Assembly (NCBI GenBank): GCA_964057225.1 | Contig: OZ059894.1 | Location: 2,108,001-2,172,000, forward strand | DNA length: 64,000 bases | Reading direction: 5' to 3' | From: Auanema rhodensis | Taxonomy: Eukaryota; Nematoda; Chromadorea; Rhabditida; Rhabditidae | In this document: piece after piece, positions 1-10,179 of the stretch | Position numbering within the stretch: the stretch's first letter is position 1 | Layout: the number at the start of each line of letters is the position of its first letter | The notes under the pieces: model-generated | Database searches by the model: none | Told to the model about the DNA's origin: nothing | What the model saw: the letters and a program-made list of their open reading frames with translations, nothing else | Program-made: the position numbers and the translations under genes

Positions 1-22
1 TTGCTTCCAAAAACATTTTGAC

Positions 23-43
23 AAAAATTTTTTCGAAAAATTT
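23..43. repeat. A/T-tract palindrome centred on TTCGAA (in every monomer)
   Basis: A run of A then T leads into the perfect 12 bp palindrome tttttcgaaaaa (29-40), followed by ttt. It recurs at the same offset in every complete monomer. Offset 27 is a or t, which lengthens the T tract in F and F' classes without changing monomer length. The only break I saw is one a-to-g change in the right arm near 62515. Phased A/T tracts of this sort bend DNA and are common in insect satellites; a role in chromatin packing is inference. Confidence 0.85.
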
Positions 44-168
44 CAAATTAATTTAGCAGAAAGTATATGTTTTTAGATTCCTTTTTTCAAGGCAAAGACG
101 ATGGACAATGTTATTCAACGAAAAAATTAATTCTTCAGGGTGAAAATCGAGGATATAAGTGTGAATTT

Positions 169-182
169 ATATCAGTTGATAT
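169..182. repeat. Short dyad atatcagttgatat (in every monomer)
   Basis: Six-base arms (atatca and tgatat) flank a 2 bp centre. The element lies immediately before the long hairpin and looks unchanged in all monomers read. Offset 166, just outside it, is one of the main class markers (t or c). The dyad contains TCAGTT, which matches the arthropod initiator consensus, but nothing here shows it is used. It could equally be a protein-binding dyad or chance. Confidence 0.6.
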
Positions 183-183
183 C

Positions 184-250
184 TCGGTGCATTTTTAAGC
201 TAGCGCAAATCTGATAACACAGATCGACGCAGCTTAAAAATCCGCATCGA
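184..250 (+). repeat. Long imperfect inverted repeat / 67 nt hairpin (in every monomer)
   Basis: The arms 184-213 and 220-250 pair around a 6 nt loop (214-219). From the loop outward: five pairs (209-213 with 220-224), a 3x3 internal loop, three pairs (203-205 with 228-230), a bulged a202, eleven pairs (191-201 with 231-241), a bulge of two c (242-243), then seven pairs including one G-T (184-190 with 244-250). That makes 26 pairs. The pair 196/236 occurs as T-A (class A), C-G (E') or T-G (most others). In the C196 copies at 5110, 8269, 10375, 24415, 26170, 27574 and 57760 the partner is always G. The size and shape resemble a small-RNA precursor, or a cruciform in DNA; neither is shown. Confidence 0.8.
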
Positions 251-323
251 ATGCACTATACTACATTGAGGAACGCTTAATACAAAAATTAGTTATGATC
301 GTTTGAAAAATGATGCATTAGTG

Positions 324-353
324 TATGTTGAGTTTCCATGTACACTCAACATA
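324..353. repeat. Short hairpin with 9-10 bp arms at the monomer junction (in every monomer)
   Basis: Arms tatgttgagt and actcaacata surround a 10 nt loop. The outer pair depends on the base at offset 2 of the following copy: with a (tagc copies) the arm has 10 pairs, with t (ttgc copies) it has 9. I saw no substitution within the 9 bp arms or loop in any monomer read. The hairpin therefore straddles the arbitrary monomer boundary used here. Confidence 0.8.
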
Positions 354-3218
354 GCTTCCAAAAACATTTTGACAAAAATTTTTTCGAAAAATTTCAGAAT
401 AATTTAGCAAAAAGTAGATGTTTTTAGATTTCTTTTCTCAAGGCAAAGACGATGGACAATGTTATTCAACGAAAAAATTAATTCTTCAGGGTGAAAATCG
501 AGGATATAAGTGTGAACTTATATCAGTTGATATCTCGGTGCATTTTTAAGCTAGCGCAAATCTGATAACACAGATCGACGCAGCTTGAAAATCCGCATCG
601 AATGCACTATACTACTTTGAGAAACGCTTAATACAAAAATCAGTTATGATCGTTTGAAAAATGATGCATTAGTGTATGTTGAGTTTCCATGTACACTCAA
701 CATTGCTTCCAAAAACATTTTGACAAAATTTTTTTCGAAAAATTTCAAAATAATTTAGCAAAAAGTAGATGTTTTTAGATTCCTTTTTTCAAGGCGAAGA
801 CGATGGACATTGTTATTCAACGAAAAAATTAATTCTTCAGGGTGAAAATCGAGGATATAAGTGTGAACTTATATCAGTTGATATCTCGGTGCATTTTTAA
901 GCTAGCGCAAATCTGATAACACAGATCGACGCAGCTTGAAAATCCGCATCGAATGCACTATACTACTTTGAGAAACGCTTAATACAAAAATTAGTTATGA
1001 TCGTTTGAAAAATGATGCATTAGTGTATGTTGAGTTTCCATGTACACTCAACATTGCTTCCAAAAAAATTTTGACAAAAATTTTTTCGAAAAATTTCAAA
1101 TTAATTTAGCAGAAAGTATATGTTTTTAGATTTCTTTTTTCAAGGCAAAGACGATGGACAATGTTATTCAACGAAAAAATTAATTCTTCAGGGTGAAAAT
1201 CGAGGATATAAGTGTGAATTTATATCAGTTGATATCTCGGTGCATTTTTAAGCTAGCGCAAATCTGATAACACAGATCGACGCAGCTTAAAAATCCGCAT
1301 CGAATGCACTATACTACATTGAGGAACGCTTAATACAAAAATTAGTTATGATCGTTTGAAAAATGATGCATTAGTGTATGTTGAGTTTCCATGTACACTC
1401 AACATAGCTTCCAAAAACATTTTGACAAAAATTTTTTCGAAAAATTTCAGAATAATTTAGCAAAAAGTAGATGTTTTTAGATTTCTTTTCTCAAGGCAAA
1501 GACGATGGACAATGTTATTCAACGAAAAAATTAATTCTTCAGGGTGAAAATCGAGGATATAAGTGTGAACTTATATCAGTTGATATCTCGGTGCATTTTT
1601 AAGCTAGCGCAAATCTGATAACACAGATCGACGCAGCTTGAAAATCCGCATCGAATGCACTATACTACTTTGAGAAACGCTTAATACAAAAATCAGTTAT
1701 GATCGTTTGAAAAATGATGCATTAGTGTATGTTGAGTTTCCATGTACACTCAACATTGCTTCCAAAAACATTTTGACAAAAATTTTTTCGAAAAATTTCA
1801 AAATAATTTAGCAAAAAGTAGATGTTTTTAGATTCCTTTTTTCAAGGCGAAGACGATGGACATTGTTATTCAACGAAAAAATTAATTCTTCAGGGTGAAA
1901 ATCGAGGATATAAGTGTGAACTTATATCAGTTGATATCTCGGTGCATTTTTAAGCTAGCGCAAATCTGATAACACAGATCGACGCAGCTTGAAAATCCGC
2001 ATCGAATGCACTATACTACTTTGAGAAACGCTTAATACAAAAATTAGTTATGATCGTTTGAAAAATGATGCATTAGTGTATGTTGAGTTTCCATGTACAC
2101 TCAACATTGCTTCCAAAAAAATTTTGACAAAAATTTTTTCGAAAAATTTCAAATTAATTTAGCAGAAAGTATATGTTTTTAGATTTCTTTTTTCAAGGCA
2201 AAGACGATGGACAATGTTATTCAACGAAAAAATTAATTCTTCAGGGTGAAAATCGAGGATATAAGTGTGAATTTATATCAGTTGATATCTCGGTGCATTT
2301 TTAAGCTAGCGCAAATCTGATAACACAGATCGACGCAGCTTGAAAATCCGCATTGAATGCACTATACTACATTGAGGAACGCTTAATACAAAAATTAGTT
2401 ATGATCGTTTGAAAAATGATGCATTAGTGTATGTTGAGTTTCCATGTACACTCAACATAGCTTCCAAAAACATTTTGACAAAAATTTTTTCGAAAAATTT
2501 CAAAATAATTTAGCAGAAAGTAGATGTTTTTAGATTCCTTTTTTTAAGGCAAAGACGATGGACAATGTTATTCAACGAAAAAATTAATTCTTCAGGGTGA
2601 AAATCGAGGATATAAGTGTGAACTTATATCAGTTGATATCTCGGTGCATTTTTAAGCTAGCGCAAATCTGATAACACAGATCGACGCAGCTTGAAAATCC
2701 GCATCGAATGCACTATACTACTTTGAGAAACGCTTAATACAAAAATTAGTTATGATCGTTTGAAAAATGATGCATTAGTGTATGTTGAGTTTCCATGTAC
2801 ACTCAACATTGCTTCCAAAAACATTTTGACAAAAATTTTTTCGAAAAATTTCAAATTAATTTAGCAGAAAGTATATGTTTTTAGATTCCTTTTTTCAAGG
2901 CAAAGACGATGGACAATGTTATTCAACGAAAAAATTAATTCTTCAGGGTGAAAATCGAGGATATAAGTGTGAATTTATATCAGTTGATATCTCGGTGCAT
3001 TTTTAAGCTAGCGCAAATCTGATAACACAGATCGACGCAGCTTAAAAATCCGCATCGAATGCACTATACTACATTGAGGAACGCTTAATACAAAAATTAG
3101 TTATGATCGTTTGAAAAATGATGCATTAGTGTATGTTGAGTTTCCATGTACACTCAACATAGCTTCCAAAAACATTTTGACAAAAATTTTTTCGAAAAAT
3201 TTCAGAATAATTTAGCAA

Positions 3219-6200
3219 AAAGTAGATGTTTTTAGATTTCTTTTCTCAAGGCAAAGACGATGGACAATGTTATTCAACGAAAAAATTAATTCTTCAGGGT
3301 GAAAATCGAGGATATAAGTGTGAACTTATATCAGTTGATATCTCGGTGCATTTTTAAGCTAGCGCAAATCTGATAACACAGATCGACGCAGCTTGAAAAT
3401 CCGCATCGAATGCACTATACTACTTTGAGAAACGCTTAATACAAAAATCAGTTATGATCGTTTGAAAAATGATGCATTAGTGTATGTTGAGTTTCCATGT
3501 ACACTCAACATTGCTTCCAAAAACATTTTGACAAAAATTTTTTCGAAAAATTTCAAAATAATTTAGCAAAAAGTAGATGTTTTTAGATTCCTTTTTTCAA
3601 GGCGAAGACGATGGACATTGTTATTCAACGAAAAAATTAATTCTTCAGGGTGAAAATCGAGGATATAAGTGTGAACTTATATCAGTTGATATCTCGGTGC
3701 ATTTTTAAGCTAGCGCAAATCTGATAACACAGATCGACGCAGCTTGAAAATCCGCATCGAATGCACTATACTACTTTGAGAAACGCTTAATACAAAAATT
3801 AGTTATGATCGTTTGAAAAATGATGCATTAGTGTATGTTGAGTTTCCATGTACACTCAACATTGCTTCCAAAAAAATTTTGACAAAAATTTTTTCGAAAA
3901 ATTTCAAATTAATTTAGCAGAAAGTATATGTTTTTAGATTTCTTTTTTCAAGGCAAAGACGATGGACAATGTTATTCAACGAAAAAATTAATTCTTCAGG
4001 GTGAAAATCGAGGATATAAGTGTGAATTTATATCAGTTGATATCTCGGTGCATTTTTGAGCTAGCGCAAATCTGATAACACAGATCGACGCAGCTTGAAA
4101 ATCCGCATTGAATGCACTATACTACATTGAGGAACGCTTAATACAAAAATTAGTTATGATCGTTTGAAAAATGATGCATTAGTGTATGTTGAGTTTCCAT
4201 GTACACTCAACATAGCTTCCAAAAACATTTTGACAAAAATTTTTTCGAAAAATTTCAAAATAATTTAGCAGAAAGTAGATGTTTTTAGATTCCTTTTTTT
4301 AAGGCAAAGACGATGGACAATGTTATTCAACGAAAAAATTAATTCTTCAGGGTGAAAATCGAGGATATAAGTGTGAACTTATATCAGTTGATATCTCGGT
4401 GCATTTTTAAGCTAGCGCAAATCTGATAACACAGATCGACGCAGCTTGAAAATCCGCATCGAATGCACTATACTACTTTGAGAAACGCTTAATACAAAAA
4501 TTAGTTATGATCGTTTGAAAAATGATGCATTAGTGTATGTTGAGTTTCCATGTACACTCAACATAGCTTCCAAAAACATTTTGACAAAATTTTTTTCGAA
4601 AAATTTCAAAATAATTTAGCAGAAAGTAGATGTTTTTAGATTCCTTTTTTTAAGGCAAAGACGACGGACAATGTTATTCAACGAAAAAATTAATTCTTCA
4701 GGGTGAAAATCGAGGATATAAGTGTGAACTTATATCAGTTGATATCTCGGTGCATTTTTAAGCTAGCGCAAATCTGATAACACAGATCGACGCAGCTTGA
4801 AAATCCGCATCGAATGCACTATACTACATTGAGGAACGCTTAATACAAAAATTAGTTATGATCGTTTGAAAAATGATGCATTAGTGTATGTTGAGTTTCC
4901 ATGTACACTCAACATAGCTTCCAAAAACATTTTGACAAAAATTTTTTCGAAAAATTTCAAAATAATTTAGCAGAAAGTAGATGTTTTTAGATTCCTTTTT
5001 TTAAGGCAAAGACGATGGACAATGTTATTCAACGAAAAAATTAATTCTTCAGGGTGAAAATCGAGGATATAAGTGTGAACTTATATCAGTTGATATCTCG
5101 GTGCATTTTCAAGCTAGCGCAAATCTGATAACACAGATCGACGCAGCTTGAAAATCCGCATCGAATGCACTATACTACATTGAGGAACGCTTAATACAAA
5201 AATTAGTTATGATCGTTTGAAAAATGATGCATTAGTGTATGTTGAGTTTCCATGTACACTCAACATAGCTTCCAAAAACATTTTGACAAAAATTTTTTCG
5301 AAAAATTTCAAAATAATTTAGCAAAAAGTAGATGTTTTTAGATTCCTTTTTTCAAGGCGAAGACGATGGACATTGTTATTCAACGAAAAAATTAATTCTT
5401 CAGGGTGAAAATCGAGGATATAAGTGTGAACTTATATCAGTTGATATCTCGGTGCATTTTTAAGCTAGCGCAAATCTGATAACACAGATCGACGCAGCTT
5501 GAAAATCCGCATCGAATGCACTATACTACTTTGAGAAACGCTTAATACAAAAATTAGTTATGATCGTTTGAAAAATGATGCATTAGTGTATGTTGAGTTT
5601 CCATGTACACTCAACATTGCTTCCAAAAAAATTTTGACAAAAATTTTTTCGAAAAATTTCAAATTAATTTAGCAGAAAGTTTATGTTTTTAGATTTCTTT
5701 TTTCAAGGCAAAGACGATGGACAATGTTATTCAACGAAAAAATTAATTCTTCAGGGTGAAAATCGAGGATATAAGTGTGAATTTATATCAGTTGATATCT
5801 CGGTGCATTTTTAAGCTAGCGCAAATCTGATAACACAGATCGACGCAGCTTGAAAATCCGCATTGAATGCACTATACTACATTGAGGAACGCTTAATACA
5901 AAAATTAGTTATGATCGTTTGAAAAATGATGCATTAGTGTATGTTGAGTTTCCATGTACACTCAACATAGCTTCCAAAAACATTTTGACAAAAATTTTTT
6001 CGAAAAATTTCAAAATAATTTAGCAGAAAGTAGATGTTTTTAGATTCCTTTTTTTAAGGCAAAGACGATGGACAATGTTATTCAACGAAAAAATTAATTC
6101 TTCAGGGTGAAAATCGAGGATATAAGTGTGAACTTATATCAGTTGATATCTCGGTGCATTTTTAAGCTAGCGCAAATCTGATAACACAGATCGACGCAGC

Positions 6201-6377
6201 TTGGAAATCCGCATCGAATGCACTATACTACTTTGAGAAACGCTTAATACAAAAATTAGTTATGATCGTTTGAAAAATGATGCATTAGTGTATGTTGAGT
6301 TTCCATGTACACTCAACATAGCTTCCAAAAACATTTTGACAAAATTTTTTTCGAAAAATTTCAAAATAATTTAGCAG
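3219..6377. repeat. Nine-monomer tandem duplication, copy 1 (3,159 bp)
   Basis: Runs from within the monomer at 3160 to within the monomer at 6319. Class order is B (3' part), C, D', E, F, E', C, D', E, F (5' part). Private markers shared with copy 2 at exactly +3159 are c102 without a103 (4664), c196 (5110), t65 (5681) and g237 (6204). I saw only two differences from copy 2: g197 here near 4058, and t272 in copy 2 near 8345. This points to a recent event. Confidence 0.85.
3511..5265. repeat. Five-monomer higher-order unit, copy 1 (C, D', E, F, E')
   Basis: A 1,755 bp unit of five distinguishable monomers: C (g94, t108), D' (a14, t80, t248), E, F (t27, c102) and E' (c196). Further copies start at 6670 and 8425. 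A truncated C, D', E lies at 5266-6318, just before the hybrid monomer. The D' monomer at 3862 carries a private g197. Confidence 0.8.
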
Positions 6378-6669
6378 AAAGTAGATGTTTTTAGATTTCT
6401 TTTCTCAAGGCAAAGACGATGGACAATGTTATTCAACGAAAAAATTAATTCTTCAGGGTGAAAATCGAGGATATAAGTGTGAACTTATATCAGTTGATAT
6501 CTCGGTGCATTTTTAAGCTAGCGCAAATCTGATAACACAGATCGACGCAGCTTGAAAATCCGCATCGAATGCACTATACTACTTTGAGAAACGCTTAATA
6601 CAAAAATCAGTTATGATCGTTTGAAAAATGATGCATTAGTGTATGTTGAGTTTCCATGTACACTCAACA
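6319..6669. repeat. Hybrid F/B monomer: unequal-crossover junction
   Basis: The left part has F markers: a2, t27, a46 and g59 (6377). The right part has B markers: t80 (6398), c86, t265 and c290. Between 6378 and 6397 the two parents are identical, so the exchange lies in that 20 bp. The monomers before and after it are exactly those that precede F and follow B elsewhere in this segment. Confidence 0.88.
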
Positions 6670-9536
6670 TTGCTTCCAAAAACATTTTGACAAAAATTTT
6701 TTCGAAAAATTTCAAAATAATTTAGCAAAAAGTAGATGTTTTTAGATTCCTTTTTTCAAGGCGAAGACGATGGACATTGTTATTCAACGAAAAAATTAAT
6801 TCTTCAGGGTGAAAATCGAGGATATAAGTGTGAACTTATATCAGTTGATATCTCGGTGCATTTTTAAGCTAGCGCAAATCTGATAACACAGATCGACGCA
6901 GCTTGAAAATCCGCATCGAATGCACTATACTACTTTGAGAAACGCTTAATACAAAAATTAGTTATGATCGTTTGAAAAATGATGCATTAGTGTATGTTGA
7001 GTTTCCATGTACACTCAACATTGCTTCCAAAAAAATTTTGACAAAAATTTTTTCGAAAAATTTCAAATTAATTTAGCAGAAAGTATATGTTTTTAGATTT
7101 CTTTTTTCAAGGCAAAGACGATGGACAATGTTATTCAACGAAAAAATTAATTCTTCAGGGTGAAAATCGAGGATATAAGTGTGAATTTATATCAGTTGAT
7201 ATCTCGGTGCATTTTTAAGCTAGCGCAAATCTGATAACACAGATCGACGCAGCTTGAAAATCCGCATTGAATGCACTATACTACATTGAGGAACGCTTAA
7301 TACAAAAATTAGTTATGATCGTTTGAAAAATGATGCATTAGTGTATGTTGAGTTTCCATGTACACTCAACATAGCTTCCAAAAACATTTTGACAAAAATT
7401 TTTTCGAAAAATTTCAAAATAATTTAGCAGAAAGTAGATGTTTTTAGATTCCTTTTTTTAAGGCAAAGACGATGGACAATGTTATTCAACGAAAAAATTA
7501 ATTCTTCAGGGTGAAAATCGAGGATATAAGTGTGAACTTATATCAGTTGATATCTCGGTGCATTTTTAAGCTAGCGCAAATCTGATAACACAGATCGACG
7601 CAGCTTGAAAATCCGCATCGAATGCACTATACTACTTTGAGAAACGCTTAATACAAAAATTAGTTATGATCGTTTGAAAAATGATGCATTAGTGTATGTT
7701 GAGTTTCCATGTACACTCAACATAGCTTCCAAAAACATTTTGACAAAATTTTTTTCGAAAAATTTCAAAATAATTTAGCAGAAAGTAGATGTTTTTAGAT
7801 TCCTTTTTTTAAGGCAAAGACGACGGACAATGTTATTCAACGAAAAAATTAATTCTTCAGGGTGAAAATCGAGGATATAAGTGTGAACTTATATCAGTTG
7901 ATATCTCGGTGCATTTTTAAGCTAGCGCAAATCTGATAACACAGATCGACGCAGCTTGAAAATCCGCATCGAATGCACTATACTACATTGAGGAACGCTT
8001 AATACAAAAATTAGTTATGATCGTTTGAAAAATGATGCATTAGTGTATGTTGAGTTTCCATGTACACTCAACATAGCTTCCAAAAACATTTTGACAAAAA
8101 TTTTTTCGAAAAATTTCAAAATAATTTAGCAGAAAGTAGATGTTTTTAGATTCCTTTTTTTAAGGCAAAGACGATGGACAATGTTATTCAACGAAAAAAT
8201 TAATTCTTCAGGGTGAAAATCGAGGATATAAGTGTGAACTTATATCAGTTGATATCTCGGTGCATTTTCAAGCTAGCGCAAATCTGATAACACAGATCGA
8301 CGCAGCTTGAAAATCCGCATCGAATGCACTATACTACATTGAGGTACGCTTAATACAAAAATTAGTTATGATCGTTTGAAAAATGATGCATTAGTGTATG
8401 TTGAGTTTCCATGTACACTCAACATAGCTTCCAAAAACATTTTGACAAAAATTTTTTCGAAAAATTTCAAAATAATTTAGCAAAAAGTAGATGTTTTTAG
8501 ATTCCTTTTTTCAAGGCGAAGACGATGGACATTGTTATTCAACGAAAAAATTAATTCTTCAGGGTGAAAATCGAGGATATAAGTGTGAACTTATATCAGT
8601 TGATATCTCGGTGCATTTTTAAGCTAGCGCAAATCTGATAACACAGATCGACGCAGCTTGAAAATCCGCATCGAATGCACTATACTACTTTGAGAAACGC
8701 TTAATACAAAAATTAGTTATGATCGTTTGAAAAATGATGCATTAGTGTATGTTGAGTTTCCATGTACACTCAACATTGCTTCCAAAAAAATTTTGACAAA
8801 AATTTTTTCGAAAAATTTCAAATTAATTTAGCAGAAAGTTTATGTTTTTAGATTTCTTTTTTCAAGGCAAAGACGATGGACAATGTTATTCAACGAAAAA
8901 ATTAATTCTTCAGGGTGAAAATCGAGGATATAAGTGTGAATTTATATCAGTTGATATCTCGGTGCATTTTTAAGCTAGCGCAAATCTGATAACACAGATC
9001 GACGCAGCTTGAAAATCCGCATTGAATGCACTATACTACATTGAGGAACGCTTAATACAAAAATTAGTTATGATCGTTTGAAAAATGATGCATTAGTGTA
9101 TGTTGAGTTTCCATGTACACTCAACATAGCTTCCAAAAACATTTTGACAAAAATTTTTTCGAAAAATTTCAAAATAATTTAGCAGAAAGTAGATGTTTTT
9201 AGATTCCTTTTTTTAAGGCAAAGACGATGGACAATGTTATTCAACGAAAAAATTAATTCTTCAGGGTGAAAATCGAGGATATAAGTGTGAACTTATATCA
9301 GTTGATATCTCGGTGCATTTTTAAGCTAGCGCAAATCTGATAACACAGATCGACGCAGCTTGGAAATCCGCATCGAATGCACTATACTACTTTGAGAAAC
9401 GCTTAATACAAAAATTAGTTATGATCGTTTGAAAAATGATGCATTAGTGTATGTTGAGTTTCCATGTACACTCAACATAGCTTCCAAAAACATTTTGACA
9501 AAATTTTTTTCGAAAAATTTCAAAATAATTTAGCAG
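6378..9536. repeat. Nine-monomer tandem duplication, copy 2 (3,159 bp)
   Basis: Directly abuts copy 1 and repeats its monomer order and rare variants, for example t65 at 8840 and g237 near 9363. It begins inside the hybrid monomer at 6319 and ends inside the complete F monomer at 9478. This is the arrangement expected from one unequal crossover between an F monomer and a B monomer nine units apart. Confidence 0.85.
6670..8424. repeat. Five-monomer higher-order unit, copy 2
   Basis: Same order as the unit at 3511: C, D', E, F, E'. The last monomer has c196 and a private t272. The F marker c102 at 7822 recurs 1,755 bp later in the next unit, confirming a five-monomer period here. Confidence 0.8.
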
Positions 9537-10179
9537 AAAGTAGATGTTTTTAGATTCCTTTTTTTAAGGCAAAGACGACGGACAATGTTATTCAACGAAA
9601 AAATTAATTCTTCAGGGTGAAAATCGAGGATATAAGTGTGAACTTATATCAGTTGATATCTCGGTGCATTTTTAAGCTAGCGCAAATCTGATAACACAGA
9701 TCGACGCAGCTTGAAAATCCGCATCGAATGCACTATACTACATTGAGGAACGCTTAATACAAAAATTAGTTATGATCGTTTGAAAAATGATGCATTAGTG
9801 TATGTTGAGTTTCCATGTACACTCAACATAGCTTCCAAAAACATTTTGACAAAAATTTTTTCGAAAAATTTCAAAATAATTTAGCAGAAAGTAGATGTTT
9901 TTAGATTCCTTTTTTTAAGGCAAAGACGATGGACAATGTTATTCAACGAAAAAATTAATTCTTCAGGGTGAAAATCGAGGATATAAGTGTGAACTTATAT
10001 CAGTTGATATCTCGGTGCATTTTTAAGCTAGCGCAAATCTGATAACACAGATCGACGCAGCTTGAAAATCCGCATCGAATGCACTATACTACATTGAGGA
10101 ACGCTTAATACAAAAATTAGTTATGATCGTTTGAAAAATGATGCATTAGTGTATGTTGAGTTTCCATGTACACTCAACA
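8425..10179. repeat. Five-monomer higher-order unit, copy 3
   Basis: Order C, D' (with t65), E (with g237), F, E. The final monomer has t196 rather than the c196 of the other two units. This is the last place in the window where C with g94 and t108 and D' with t248 appear. To the right the array changes to E/F composition. Confidence 0.75.

Larger units (their letters stand above)
1..351 (+). repeat. Reference satellite monomer (class A), copy 1
   Basis: This copy sets the offset numbering (offset = window position here). In order it contains an A/T-tract palindrome (about 23-43), a T-rich variable segment where most class markers lie (46-108), a nearly invariant purine-rich segment (about 121-165), a short dyad (169-182), a long imperfect hairpin (184-250), an invariant CA/TA-rich segment, and a short hairpin (324-353) running into the next copy. 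G+C is 110 of 351 by hand count. The strand label is arbitrary, since no transcription unit is proven. Class A markers are t2, c14, t48, g59, t66, c80, c88, g103, t166, a236, a265 and g271. Near-identical copies start at 2809, 37207, 47386, 51247 and elsewhere. Confidence 0.97.
1..3510. repeat. Array segment 1: ten mixed monomers of classes A, B, C, D, E
   Basis: Class order by monomer is A, B, C, D, B, C, D', E, A, B. The pair B, C recurs at 352-1053 and 1405-2106, and B followed by C occurs again at 3160-3861. C copies carry the linked markers g94 and t108, found only in the left 10 kb of the window. The base t248, which marks D', first appears in the monomer at 2107. No single higher-order period fits the segment. 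Confidence 0.85.

Noticed and set aside
33-49. CENP-B box
   Set aside because: TTCG followed by the correctly placed A is present, but the required CGGG half reads tcaa, so the match fails in the essential part. The reverse strand around 235-250 also lacks the needed A.
211-240. Hammerhead ribozyme, known from some insect and schistosome satellites
   Set aside because: ctgataa differs from the required CUGANGA, the segment up to gaaa cannot form stem II, and class A copies lack gaaa there. On the reverse strand ctgaaga (near 133-139) fits, but no stem II or following GAAA is present.
1-351. Transposon with terminal inverted repeats
   Set aside because: The dyads are internal to a tandem unit, there are no target-site duplications, and no copy is flanked by unrelated sequence.
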